A stretch of DNA of 15,252 bases from NCBI GenBank assembly GCA_003499925.1, contig DNRQ01000103.1, forward strand, positions 25,807-41,058, written 5' to 3'. The first letter of the stretch is position 1. Every line of letters begins with the position of its first letter. The notes under the pieces were generated by a model, which did no database searches, was not told where the DNA came from, and saw nothing but the letters and a program-made list of their open reading frames with translations. Position numbers and translations under genes: made by a program. Positions 7,156 through 14,598 of the stretch are shown here, piece by piece. The stretch comes from Geobacter sp. (lineage in GTDB: Bacteria > Desulfobacterota > Desulfuromonadia > Geobacterales > Geobacteraceae).

Positions 7156-7286
7156 GAGTTGTCAGGGTTGGAAAAGATGGCGGGCGAACGATTATTCCCC
7201 TACGCGAACCCACCCCGGGAATTTGGCTCTCCCGGCAATCGCTGCAAATCGGCGTGGCTAATCTAGACGTTTATTCAGAGGGATTG

Positions 7287-8111
7287 ATGGACATTGCCGA
7301 GATGCTCAGTTACGGTTTCATGCAGAGGGCGCTCATCGGGGGGGCGCTCATCGCCATTCTCTGCTCGGTGCTCGGCGTCTTCCTCGTGCTGCGCCGGCTC
7401 TCGCTGATAGGCGACGGCCTGGCTCATGTGACCTTCGGCAGCGTCGCCCTTGCCCTGTTTTTCAGACTCCACTCCGTCTACATGACGCTCGCCATCATCC
7501 CGGTGGTGCTCGCCTGCGCCATGGGGATCCTCAAGCTGGCCCAAAAGGCCAGGATCTACGGCGATGCCGCGATCGGCATCGTCTCTGCGCTCGGCATCGC
7601 CACCGGGGTGATGCTGGCCAGCATCGCGGGCGGGTTCAACGTGGACCTCTTCAGCTACCTGTTCGGCAACATCCTCTCCATCACTTCGAGCGAACTGGTG
7701 ATCGCGGCCCTCCTCTTCGCCGTCGTGATAACCGGGGTAGCCATCTTCTACAACGACCTCTTCGCCAGCACATTTGACGAGGAACTGGCGAAAAGCTCAG
7801 GGATCGACACGGACCGGATCAACGCCGTCCTGGTTCTGCTGACCGCCTTGACCGTGGTCCTCGCCATGAAGGTGGTCGGTATCATGCTGATCTCGGCGCT
7901 CCTGATACTTCCTGCCGTATCCGCGCTGCAACTCGCCAAGGGATTCAAGACCGCCATCGTCAGCGCTGCCTGCATCGGTGTCGGCACGGTCGTGGTAGGG
8001 ATTTCCTTCTCCTTCGCCATGAACCTGCCGACCGGGGCCACCATCGTCATCATCAACTTCCTCACCTTCATAAGCGCCTTCGCAGCCCGCAACCTCCTCC
8101 GCCGCCGCTGA
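7287..8111 (+). CDS. znuB: Zinc ABC transporter permease ZnuB
   Basis: From ATG at 7287 this gives a 274-residue ABC-3 family permease with a hydrophobic profile of seven to eight helices, the usual length. The frame is open upstream to 7020, but those 89 codons run through the repeat element and read as low-complexity Pro/Gly/Arg, unlike any permease start, so I reject them. GAGGG (7278-7282) sits just before the chosen ATG and the protein then begins MDIAEMLSYGFMQRAL, as family members do. Family features include RRLSLIGDGLAHVTFGS near the N-terminus and the conserved VVGIMLISALLILPA segment. It forms the membrane channel with ZnuC. It ends 56 bp before a perfect 22-bp inverted repeat and then a terminator. 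Confidence 0.92.
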   Translation: MDIAEMLSYGFMQRALIGGALIAILCSVLGVFLVLRRLSLIGDGLAHVTFGSVALALFFRLHSVYMTLAIIPVVLACAMGILKLAQKARIYGDAAIGIVSALGIATGVMLASIAGGFNVDLFSYLFGNILSITSSELVIAALLFAVVITGVAIFYNDLFASTFDEELAKSSGIDTDRINAVLVLLTALTVVLAMKVVGIMLISALLILPAVSALQLAKGFKTAIVSAACIGVGTVVVGISFSFAMNLPTGATIVIINFLTFISAFAARNLLRRR

Positions 8112-8166
8112 ATTCCCCGTCTCGCTACCCCCTTGTTCCCTATTATCTCCGATCCTCCAGGGGGAG

Positions 8167-8224
8167 GTAGGGTGGGCCGTGCCCACCACACCCGCATCCT
8201 GATGGTGGGCACGGCCCACCCTAC
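8167..8224. repeat. Perfect 22-bp inverted repeat (REP-like)
   Basis: The left arm 8167-8188 (GTAGGGTGGGCCGTGCCCACCA) begins a stem whose right arm, 8203-8224, is its exact reverse complement; the loop is 14 nt. GTAGGGTGGGC-type repeats are, to my knowledge, dispersed in many bacterial genomes. It sits between the convergent znuB and cardiolipin synthase genes. Confidence 0.85.
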
Positions 8225-8239
8225 AATCTCCCGCTGGTT

Positions 8240-8280
8240 AAAACTCCCCCCCCTTTATGTTGGGGGCGGGGGGAGTTTTT
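8240..8280. terminator. Bidirectional intrinsic terminator after znuB
   Basis: AAAACTCCCCCC pairs with GGGGGGAGTTTT across a loop of about 17 nt; a T-run follows on the plus strand and, because the stem begins with A's, also on the minus strand. It lies between convergent genes, so it can end the zinc operon transcript and the cls transcript. Confidence 0.85.
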
Positions 8281-8342
8281 GTGGGCAATCGCGTAGGCAA
8301 CTTACCGACCGCTGATACGATCACATTGATGGGAGAGGGTTG

Positions 8343-9812
8343 TTACAGGTAGGGGGAGAACAGTTTGGCTATGCCGTCCCTGATCTTCACGGGGAGGCTG
8401 CGGCCGTCGACGTCGGCAAGGGTAATCTCGGTTGAGGTTGCTACGGCGGCGGCGCAACGCTGCTCCAGAAGCTCGGCGAAACGCAGGTCGTATACTTCAA
8501 GGTCGAGCTCGAAATTGAGCCTCAGGCTTCTCGGATCCAGGTTCGCGCTTCCGATCAGGCTCCAACTCCGATCCACAACCATGAATTTGGTATGGACGAA
8601 GGGCGCCGGCTGTGCGTAGATGCGAACCCCCTGCTGCAACAGCTCCCAGAGGTAGGACCGGCTGGCCCATTGCACGAAAGGAAGGTTGTTCAACTCGGGG
8701 AGCACCATGGTGATTGTCACCCCGCGCAGCGCCGCGGTCACCAGCGCTGCGATCAGCGGCCGGTCCGGGATGAAGTAGGGGGTGACTATGGTGACGCTCC
8801 TTTTCGCGCAGGAGATGGCCCCCATGATGATCCAGTGCAGCTTCCTGAACCGCTTGTCCGGGCCGTCGCTCACGGCGCGTACCAGGGCGGTTCCGGTCTG
8901 CGGCAGTTCCGGAAAAAGCCGCTGGTCCGTCGGTCGCTTCCCGTTGGCAAAACGCCAGTCATCGAGAAAGGTGCGCTGCAGGTCGGCCACCACCGGCCCG
9001 GTGACCTGGAAATGCAGGTCCACCACGACCGGACCGGGGCCGGAGACCAGGTGCCGGTTGCCGATGTTCATCCCGCCGGTAAAGCCCACCATCCCGTCCA
9101 CCACCAGAATCTTGCGGTGATTTCTCAGGTTGACGTACCCCCCCGGCCTGAGCGGCAGGAAGCTGCGAAACTCCACAGCCGAACCCTTCAGCAGCTCCCT
9201 CGCGGTCGGCTTGGAATATTTCTCCCCCAGGCTGTCAACGATGACCCGAACGTCCACCCCCCGGTCCGCCGCCCTGGCAAGTGCCGTCACAAAGCGCCTG
9301 CCGGTCTGGTCTCCGTCGAAGATATAGGTGCAAAGGTGAATGGAGGAAACCCCCTTCTCGATTGCTGCGAGCATGACGGGGTAGGCACCCTCGCCGTTTT
9401 CAAGGGGGACGACGGCGTTTCCGGATCTAAGTTCGGTGCTGACCACGCGGTCAGAGAGGCTGCGCAGCTCCTTCAGGAAGTAGAGTTCGGCAGGCAGGGG
9501 GGCGGGAACGGCGACTTTTTCCTCGCTCTCGCTGCTGATGGCTTCCCCCGCCTCCCTTTGCCAGCGTTTGGCCCTGGTGTAGATCCTGTTCACTCCCATG
9601 CCCCAGTATAGGAGCGGTCCCAAGAGCGGGATGGCCATGCAGGTCAGAATCCAGCCCAGTGCGGAGCGCGGGTCACGCTTGTTGATGAGTGCGTGCCCCG
9701 CCGACAGGAGAGCGAGGGTGGTCAGGGAAACTATGAGCAAAACCCAGAGAACGTGGTCCAATGCCCCTCCAAACGGGTATTCTTTGCCAAGGGATGGACC
9801 TGCTTGCTGCAC
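8343..9812 (-). CDS. cls: Cardiolipin synthase (phospholipase D family)
   Basis: A 489-residue membrane enzyme joining phosphatidylglycerol units into cardiolipin. Two transmembrane segments occupy about residues 20-40 and 50-73, followed by the cytoplasmic PLD-fold region with both HKD motifs: His232/Lys234/Asp239 in HRKILVVDGMVGFTGGMNIG and His407/Lys409/Asp414 in HTKFMVVDRSWSLIGSANLD. Two HKD motifs and the N-terminal membrane pair are typical of bacterial Cls. The outer start is GTG at 9812, which has a poor ribosome site. TTG at 9761, 17 codons in, is preceded by GGAGGGG and places the first helix right at the N-terminus, so it may be the real start. It has its own transcription unit, since an upstream intrinsic terminator (9826-9854) separates it from the preceding minus-strand gene. 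Confidence 0.92.
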   Translation of the reverse strand: MQQAGPSLGKEYPFGGALDHVLWVLLIVSLTTLALLSAGHALINKRDPRSALGWILTCMAIPLLGPLLYWGMGVNRIYTRAKRWQREAGEAISSESEEKVAVPAPLPAELYFLKELRSLSDRVVSTELRSGNAVVPLENGEGAYPVMLAAIEKGVSSIHLCTYIFDGDQTGRRFVTALARAADRGVDVRVIVDSLGEKYSKPTARELLKGSAVEFRSFLPLRPGGYVNLRNHRKILVVDGMVGFTGGMNIGNRHLVSGPGPVVVDLHFQVTGPVVADLQRTFLDDWRFANGKRPTDQRLFPELPQTGTALVRAVSDGPDKRFRKLHWIIMGAISCAKRSVTIVTPYFIPDRPLIAALVTAALRGVTITMVLPELNNLPFVQWASRSYLWELLQQGVRIYAQPAPFVHTKFMVVDRSWSLIGSANLDPRSLRLNFELDLEVYDLRFAELLEQRCAAAVATSTEITLADVDGRSLPVKIRDGIAKLFSPYL

Positions 9813-9825
9813 GGTCCGCTTATGC

Positions 9826-9854
9826 AGAAAGGGGGCGGCACAAATGCCACCCCC
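9826..9854 (-). terminator. Intrinsic terminator of the thioredoxin-fold gene
   Basis: On the minus strand GGGGGTGGCA pairs with TGCCGCCCCC (one G-U) around TTTG and is followed by TTTCT. It lies about 30 bp after the stop at 9886 and just upstream of the cls start. Confidence 0.7.
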
Positions 9855-9885
9855 CAGAGGGAAATCTGATTACTGTTGATAACAG

Positions 9886-10446
9886 CTAGAGCAGGGTGTA
9901 CGGCTCGGCACGCCTGGTCCACTCGCTTCCCGGGTACTCGGCCAGAAGCTGCCGGTAGGCCTCCTTTAGTGCCGTGGCCGAATGGCTCGACTTGAAGCGC
10001 GCCACACCCCGCAGATAAACCGCCTCCGGCGCACAGGCGCTGTGCGGATAGCCGTTCAGCAGGGTGCTGAATTGCAGCACCGCCTCGTTGAACTGGTCAT
10101 TGCCGAGGCCGACCTTGCCGATCCCCAGCAAAAGGGAGGCGACCATCTCGTCAGGCGGAAGGTACCCCAGGGTCCGCTGGTGCTCCTTGCCGTAGTAATC
10201 GAGAACGATCAGCGTCGGGGTCCAGCCCACCCGGAAATCGGCGGCGAGGGCTTTTCCCTCCACCGGCGCACGGAGCGGGACCATCCTGTCGATGATGAAG
10301 TTGGAGACTGCCTGGTCCGGAAAAGTTACCGCGTCCATCTGCTTGCAGCCGATGCATTCCGGGCTGTAAAATTCGAGCAGGATGCTCCTCTGCTCAGCCG
10401 CTCCCCGCGCCAGCGCCTTCCCGATATCCGTTTCCCAAGGTATCAT
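9886..10446 (-). CDS. Thioredoxin-fold protein with C-terminal TPR-like region
   Basis: A 186-residue protein. The N-terminal half is thioredoxin-like: LLEFYSPECIGCKQM carries a CIGC redox motif (Cys31, Cys34) and VGWTPTLIVLD supplies the cis-proline (Pro78). From about residue 110 a helical region (QFNEAVLQFSTLLNGYP, then EAYRQLLAEYPGSEW) resembles tetratricopeptide repeats. No signal peptide is visible, so it is likely cytoplasmic, unlike most TlpA/DsbD-type relatives. It may reduce a disulfide or act as a chaperone-like adaptor; the substrate is unknown. Start ATG at 10446 has a strong GGAGG six bases upstream. The gene is monocistronic, divergent from rsmB and closed by the terminator at 9826-9854. 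Confidence 0.82.
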   Translation of the reverse strand: MIPWETDIGKALARGAAEQRSILLEFYSPECIGCKQMDAVTFPDQAVSNFIIDRMVPLRAPVEGKALAADFRVGWTPTLIVLDYYGKEHQRTLGYLPPDEMVASLLLGIGKVGLGNDQFNEAVLQFSTLLNGYPHSACAPEAVYLRGVARFKSSHSATALKEAYRQLLAEYPGSEWTRRAEPYTLL

Positions 10447-10524
10447 GGTAAACCTCCAGGCTCGTCGATAATGAACAAGCTTAAGGGTAGCGTCGCATTT
10501 AGGGATGTCAAGTCCCCTAACAGC

Positions 10525-10552
10525 TTGCAGTTTTGAGCGAAATGCTTATAAT
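10525..10552 (+). promoter_or_regulatory. Sigma-70-type promoter for rsmB-rpe
   Basis: TTGCAG (10525-10530) and a perfect TATAAT (10547-10552) lie 16 nt apart, about 42 nt before the rsmB start codon. Confidence 0.65.
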
Positions 10553-10594
10553 GATCAAACTTTGCCCTGATCCTCATGTCTGAAAGGAAGTACC

Positions 10595-11944
10595 TTGTCC
10601 ACCAAAAATCCACGCCGCGCCGCCTTCGACATTCTGCTTCGGATCGAGAAAGAAAAATCCTTCGCAGACATCCTGATAGACCACGAACTCTCCAAGGAGA
10701 TCATTAAGGGGGCAGACCGGGGCCTGTTGACGGAACTGGTATACGGCGTGCTCCGCAGGCAGGGGACCCTGGACCACATCATCGGCCAGTTCTCCAAGCA
10801 AAGGCCTGAGAAGCTGGAGCTTTTCGTGCTGCTGCTGCTGCGTCTCGGGGTGTATCAGTCGTTCTTCCTGGACCGGGTGCCGGTCTCCGCCGCGGTCAAC
10901 GAGACGGTGAACCTCGCCAAGGATCTGGCGCCGCGCGCGGCAGGCTTCATCAACGCCATACTGCGCAGTGCCGACCGCGGGCGAGACGGCATCACCTATC
11001 CGGACCGTGCTGCCAGCCCGGTCCAGTACCTGGCGGCGCGCTATTCGCACCCGGAGTGGCTCACCGCCCAGTGGTGCGAACAGCTGGGTCCGGACGCCGC
11101 CGAGGAGCTTGCGGCCGCCATGGCAGAGCCGCCCCCCTTCACCATCCGGACCAACACGCTGCGGATCTCGCGTGAGGCGCTGATGGAGCGGCTGTCTCAG
11201 GAAGGGGTCACCTGCAGCCCGACCACCTGGTCGCCCGACGGCATCCGCCTGAACCACTCCGGTGCCATCACCAGGCTCCCCTCCTTCCGTGACGGGCTTT
11301 TCACCGTGCAGGACGAGTCCTCACAGCTCGCGCCGCTCTTTTTGGAGCCCCGGAAAGGCGAGCGGGTGCTGGATGCCTGCGCCGCGCCGGGGGGCAAGAG
11401 TACCCAGATCGCGCAGCTGATGGGAAACAGCGGCGAGATTTTCGCCTGCGATGTGAACCAGAAGAAGCTGCGCATGATCAGGGAAACCTGCGACAGGCTC
11501 GGCATAGACTCGATCAGGACCTTCACCATGGATGCCACTGCCCCGTCCAACGCGATAAAGGACACCAGCTTTCACCGCATCCTGGTGGACGCCCCCTGTT
11601 CCGGGCTCGGCGTGATCAGGCGCAACCCCGAGGGGAAATGGTGGAAGAGCCCCGCCGACCTGGCACAGCTCGCCGTCACCCAGCTTGCCATCCTGGAGAA
11701 CCTGTCGAAGTATCTGGAGCCCGCCGGCAGGCTTCTCTACGCAACCTGCTCCACCAGCCGCCTGGAAAACGAGGAGGTGGTCGACGCCTTCTTGAGCCGG
11801 CACCCGGAGTTCGCCCTCGAGGACCTGCGCCCGCTCTTTCCCTCCCTGGCTCCCCTGTTCACCGAACGCGGTTGCTTCAGAAGCTGGCCCCACCAGCACG
11901 GCATGGACGGCTTCTTTGCGGCCCGTCTCAAGAAAATCCAGTAG
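10595..11944 (+). CDS. rsmB: 16S rRNA (cytosine-967-C5) methyltransferase RsmB
   Basis: A 449-residue protein, the normal length for RsmB (Fmu/Sun). It transfers a methyl group from SAM to C967 of 16S rRNA. An N-terminal NusB-like helical domain spans about 1-130. The Rossmann methyltransferase domain has the SAM motif LDACAAPGGKST (about 259-270), motif IV VDAPCSGLGVIRRNP (Cys335) and motif VI LLYATCSTSRLENEEVV, with Cys385 as the nucleophile and Cys335 aiding product release. The start is TTG at 10595, preceded by AAGGAAG and giving MSTKNPRRAAFDILLRIE, the expected N-terminus; no in-frame ATG is better placed. It lies 8 bp upstream of rpe. Confidence 0.93.
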   Translation: MSTKNPRRAAFDILLRIEKEKSFADILIDHELSKEIIKGADRGLLTELVYGVLRRQGTLDHIIGQFSKQRPEKLELFVLLLLRLGVYQSFFLDRVPVSAAVNETVNLAKDLAPRAAGFINAILRSADRGRDGITYPDRAASPVQYLAARYSHPEWLTAQWCEQLGPDAAEELAAAMAEPPPFTIRTNTLRISREALMERLSQEGVTCSPTTWSPDGIRLNHSGAITRLPSFRDGLFTVQDESSQLAPLFLEPRKGERVLDACAAPGGKSTQIAQLMGNSGEIFACDVNQKKLRMIRETCDRLGIDSIRTFTMDATAPSNAIKDTSFHRILVDAPCSGLGVIRRNPEGKWWKSPADLAQLAVTQLAILENLSKYLEPAGRLLYATCSTSRLENEEVVDAFLSRHPEFALEDLRPLFPSLAPLFTERGCFRSWPHQHGMDGFFAARLKKIQ

Positions 11945-11952
11945 GAGAACCC

Positions 11953-12618
11953 ATGAAAAAGATCGCACCCTCCATCCTCTCCGCCGACTTCTCCCGTCTG
12001 GGTGAAGAGATCGCAGCCATCGAGGCCGCAGGCGCCGATTACGTCCACATCGACGTGATGGACGGCCAGTTCGTCCCGAACATCACCATCGGGCCGCTCA
12101 TCGTGGAGGCGGTGCGCCGCGTGACCAGGCTTCCGCTCGACGTGCACCTGATGATCGCGGAGCCTGACCGCTACATCGCCTCGTTCGCCGAGGCGGGAGC
12201 CGACATCATCGTGGTCCACGCCGAGGCGACCAACCACCTGCACCGGACCGTGCAGCTGATCAAGTCGCTGGGCAAAAGGGCCGGGGTCTCGCTGAACCCG
12301 GCGACCCCGCTGAACCTGCTCGATTACGTGCTGGAGGACCTCGACCTGGTGCTCCTGATGACGGTCAACCCCGGTTTCGGCGGGCAGTCCTTCATCGACG
12401 CCTGCATTCCCAAGATACAGGCGCTGCGCGGCACCATGGACAGGCGCGGTATCGAGGCCGAGCTCGAGGTGGACGGCGGCGTCAAAACGGACAACATAGC
12501 CCGTATCGCGCACGCGGGAGCCGACGTGTTCGTGGCGGGGAGCGCCGTTTTCAACAGCCCGGACTACGCCGCAACCATCGCGGAACTGAAGAGAAGGGCA
12601 AAGGAGCCGGTGCTTTGA
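11953..12618 (+). CDS. rpe: Ribulose-phosphate 3-epimerase
   Basis: A 221-residue TIM-barrel enzyme interconverting ribulose 5-phosphate and xylulose 5-phosphate in the pentose phosphate pathway. Family landmarks: APSILSADF at the N-terminus, VHIDVMDG (metal ligand His32, acid/base Asp34), DVHLMI (His65), the phosphate loop MTVNPGFGGQ (about 136-145), EVDGGV (Asp174, second acid/base) and VAGSAVF near the end. ATG at 11953 is preceded by TAGGAG, part of which is the rsmB stop. The reading frame extends far upstream inside rsmB, but that part overlaps rsmB coding sequence and is spurious. Probably co-transcribed with rsmB and the Nudix gene. Confidence 0.96.
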   Translation: MKKIAPSILSADFSRLGEEIAAIEAAGADYVHIDVMDGQFVPNITIGPLIVEAVRRVTRLPLDVHLMIAEPDRYIASFAEAGADIIVVHAEATNHLHRTVQLIKSLGKRAGVSLNPATPLNLLDYVLEDLDLVLLMTVNPGFGGQSFIDACIPKIQALRGTMDRRGIEAELEVDGGVKTDNIARIAHAGADVFVAGSAVFNSPDYAATIAELKRRAKEPVL

Positions 12619-12660
12619 CAGGGGCAGCAGCTCGGAGCCGGAACGGGAAGAGGTAGCTCG

Positions 12661-13263
12661 ATGCAGATCAAGGAAAAGCTCAAGGCCGCACTAGCCTCGC
12701 GCAGGCGGGTGCCGATGGAGCCGGGCCCGGTCCCCGCGGCCGTGCTGCTGCCGCTTTTTCTGAAGGACGGCGAGCTGCATCTTCTCTTCACCAAGAGGAC
12801 CTCTCATCTCACCCACCACAGCGGCGAGATCTCCTTTCCCGGCGGTGTCTGCGACCCGGGCGACCGCGACAGTGCCGATACCGCCTTGCGCGAGGCGTGG
12901 GAGGAGGTCGGCATCGCTCCCGGTGATGTGGAAGTGCTGGGCGAGCTGGACGACTGCCACTCCATACACAACTACGTAGTCACACCGGTAGTAGGGCTGT
13001 TTCCCTCGGATTACCGTCTGACCGTGAACGATGCGGAGATCGAGCGGATCATCGAGGTGCCGCTCTCCCACTTCGCGGAGCCGGGAGTGTTCCGTGACGA
13101 GCAGTGGCAATGGCAGGGGAAGAGGGTGGCCATGTATTTCTATATGCACGGCGACGACGAGATCTGGGGGCTGACGGCGAGGATATTGAAGCAGTTTCTG
13201 GACCTTTTCTATGAAGCGCAAGGCGGACAACTCGAGGGGGAGAACTCCCTGGCCCCTAGCTGA
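12661..13263 (+). CDS. Nudix hydrolase, NudL-type CoA pyrophosphatase-like
   Basis: A 200-residue Nudix protein. The signature lies in FPGGVCDPGDRD then TALREAWEEVGI (about 59-85), with the REAWEEVG catalytic glutamates Glu78, Glu81 and Glu82. The preceding LLFTKRTSHLTHHSGEISFPGG is the extended motif of the NudL/YeaB (UPF0035) group, known CoA diphosphatases that split CoA into phosphopantetheine and 3',5'-ADP. Substrate by analogy only. ATG at 12661 has GAGGT upstream; it follows rpe by 42 bp and is probably in the same transcript. The last codons (LAPS) are formed by a GGCCCCTAGC unit related to the heptamer repeat downstream, so the C-terminus may have been altered by that repeat. Confidence 0.88.
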   Translation: MQIKEKLKAALASRRRVPMEPGPVPAAVLLPLFLKDGELHLLFTKRTSHLTHHSGEISFPGGVCDPGDRDSADTALREAWEEVGIAPGDVEVLGELDDCHSIHNYVVTPVVGLFPSDYRLTVNDAEIERIIEVPLSHFAEPGVFRDEQWQWQGKRVAMYFYMHGDDEIWGLTARILKQFLDLFYEAQGGQLEGENSLAPS

Positions 13264-13265
13264 TG

Positions 13266-13287
13266 AGTGCCATGACATAGTGGCACT
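13266..13287. repeat. Small stem-loop between convergent genes
   Basis: AGTGCCA and TGGCACT form perfect 7-bp arms around an eight-base loop just after the Nudix stop codon. There is no clear T-tract, so termination activity is uncertain. Confidence 0.4.
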
Positions 13288-13300
13288 TAACACCTAGCTA

Positions 13301-13328
13301 GCCCCTAGCCCCTAGCCCCTGGCCCCTG
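13301..13328. repeat. GCCCCTA heptamer tandem repeat
   Basis: Four 7-bp units in register: GCCCCTA, GCCCCTA, GCCCCTG, GCCCCTG. It covers the stop codon (13312-13314) and last codons of the minus-strand glycosylase gene. A further related unit occurs at 13251-13260 at the end of the Nudix gene, and CACCTAGCTA lies between them. Confidence 0.8.
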
Positions 13329-13986
13329 CTTCTGCTTCTCCCCTGCAAAGGCCCCGCAGCGGGCAGTTGTCGCAAAGGGGCTTCTTCCTGCAGTGGCGCT
13401 TGCAATGCTCCACGATCAGGGCGTGGTATTCGTTGAAAAGTTCGCTGTCCGGTGGAAGCAGGTTCATGAACAGGGAGCGCACCTGTTCGTAATTGTCCGT
13501 CTCCCGCACCAGCCCCAGCCTGGAAAAAAGCCTCCTGGTATAGGCATCGACGACGAAGGACGGCTTCCCCCCCGCATAGAGCAGGATGGAATCGCAGGTC
13601 TCAGGGCCGATCCCGCGCACCGCAACGAGCTCCTCCCGGAGCACCCTCCAATCCCCGGCGAACATCGCCTCCAGGCTGCCGTGCCTTTCCAGCAGCCAGC
13701 CGAGAAAATCCTTCAGCCTGGCGCTCTTGATGTTGAAAAAGCCCGAGGGGCGGATCAGCTCGGCGAGCCGCTGCTGATCGATCTCCCAGAGCGCCTCTAT
13801 CGAGAGGAGTCCCTCGCGCTTCAGGTTGGCGATCGCCCGCTCCACGTTCCCCCAGTTGGTGTTCTGGGTGAAGATGGCGCCGACGCAGACCTCGAAGGGG
13901 GTATCGGCCGGCCACCAGTGCAGGGCGCCGTAGCGCTTCAGCAGGGCGTCGAACAGCTCCATCAGGCGGGTTTGGCTGGAAATCAC
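13312..13986 (-). CDS. Endonuclease III-related HhH-GPD DNA glycosylase (MagIII-like)
   Basis: A 224-residue base-excision-repair protein of the endonuclease III-related (COG2231/MagIII-like) group. GAIFTQNTNWGNVERA (about 36-51) is characteristic. The helix-hairpin-helix is VRGIGPETCDS (123-133), followed by the catalytic aspartate Asp147 in FVVDAYTRR. The lysine that gives endonuclease III its lyase activity is replaced by Glu129, so a monofunctional glycosylase, perhaps for alkylated bases, is likely. A 4Fe-4S cluster site follows: Cys199, Cys205, Cys208, Cys214. Start is GTG at 13986, only 2 bp after the preceding gene's stop, implying translational coupling; ATG at residue 9 is an alternative. 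The C-terminal GARG is encoded by the heptamer repeat. Confidence 0.86.
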   Translation of the reverse strand: MISSQTRLMELFDALLKRYGALHWWPADTPFEVCVGAIFTQNTNWGNVERAIANLKREGLLSIEALWEIDQQRLAELIRPSGFFNIKSARLKDFLGWLLERHGSLEAMFAGDWRVLREELVAVRGIGPETCDSILLYAGGKPSFVVDAYTRRLFSRLGLVRETDNYEQVRSLFMNLLPPDSELFNEYHALIVEHCKRHCRKKPLCDNCPLRGLCRGEAEAGARG

Positions 13987-13988
13987 CT

Positions 13989-14564
13989 TTACCGCGGTCC
14001 GATCGCGCCCTCTTGGGCTAACCAGGCCGGATCATAGGCGTCGTCGATGTACTCCCTCGAATATCTCACGTAGTTTCCCGCTGAGCGGCCGAGCCAGGCC
14101 ACCTCGTTCGGGGTGAGGTCCCGCTTGTACTTGGCGGGAGCGCCTACCCAGAGGGTTCCCGGCGCTATGATGGTCCCTTCGGTTACCAGTGCCCTGGCGC
14201 CCACCAGCGCTCCTTTTCCTACCACGGCCTTGTCCATGATCATCGCCTGCATGCCGATGAAGGCGCCGTCCTCGATGGTGCAGCCGTGCAGGGTGACGCT
14301 ATGGCCGACGGTGACGTCGTTGCCGATGACCAGCGGCGCGCCGGGGTCCTCCGCGTGCTTCTTGTGGGTGACGTGCAGCATGGAGAGGTCCTGGATGTTG
14401 GTCCGGTCTCCGATGCTGATGAAGTTCACGTCCCCGCGGACCACGCAGTTGTACCAGATGCTCGCCTCCCGGCCTATGCTCACCTCGCCGATGACCACGG
14501 CCCCCTCGGCGATGAAGGCGGAAGGGTCGATTTTCGGGGAGATGCCTTTAAAGGATCGGATCAT
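13989..14564 (-). CDS. Gamma-carbonic anhydrase-like hexapeptide-repeat protein
   Basis: From ATG at 14564 the product is 191 residues, built as a left-handed beta helix of hexapeptide repeats (GAVVIGEVSIG, then VIGNDVTVG, then GALVGARALV). Likely zinc-binding histidines are His64 (LHVTH), His88 and His93 (VGHSVTLHGC), as in YrdA/PaaY-type gamma-carbonic anhydrases. Known members are soluble trimers; some hydrate CO2 and others have no measurable activity, so the reaction here is unproven. The frame extends 28 codons upstream into the nadA end, but AGGAG eight bases before 14564 and the family-typical MIRSFKG start favour the shorter form. It lies 34 bp after nadA and 2 bp before the glycosylase, in one minus-strand transcript. 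Confidence 0.88.
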   Translation of the reverse strand: MIRSFKGISPKIDPSAFIAEGAVVIGEVSIGREASIWYNCVVRGDVNFISIGDRTNIQDLSMLHVTHKKHAEDPGAPLVIGNDVTVGHSVTLHGCTIEDGAFIGMQAMIMDKAVVGKGALVGARALVTEGTIIAPGTLWVGAPAKYKRDLTPNEVAWLGRSAGNYVRYSREYIDDAYDPAWLAQEGAIGPR

Positions 14565-14598
14565 ACGATGTGCTCCTGTGACCGTGGAGTGGATGCGA

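Noticed and set aside
7020..7286. N-terminal 89-residue extension of ZnuB
   Set aside because: It is translated from the inverted-repeat element, is low-complexity Pro/Gly/Arg, and a ribosome site plus family-typical N-terminus exist at 7287.
8592..9611. Plus-strand 339-codon frame opposite cardiolipin synthase
   Set aside because: Antisense shadow of a gene with two intact HKD motifs; the product is rich in His, Pro, Arg and Gly with no domain.
11638..11952. Upstream extension of the rpe frame
   Set aside because: It runs inside rsmB coding sequence in another frame, and rpe has its own TAGGAG and conserved N-terminus at 11953.
13266..13287. Intrinsic terminator after the Nudix gene
   Set aside because: The stem is only 7 bp and no T-tract follows on either strand; listed only as a stem-loop.
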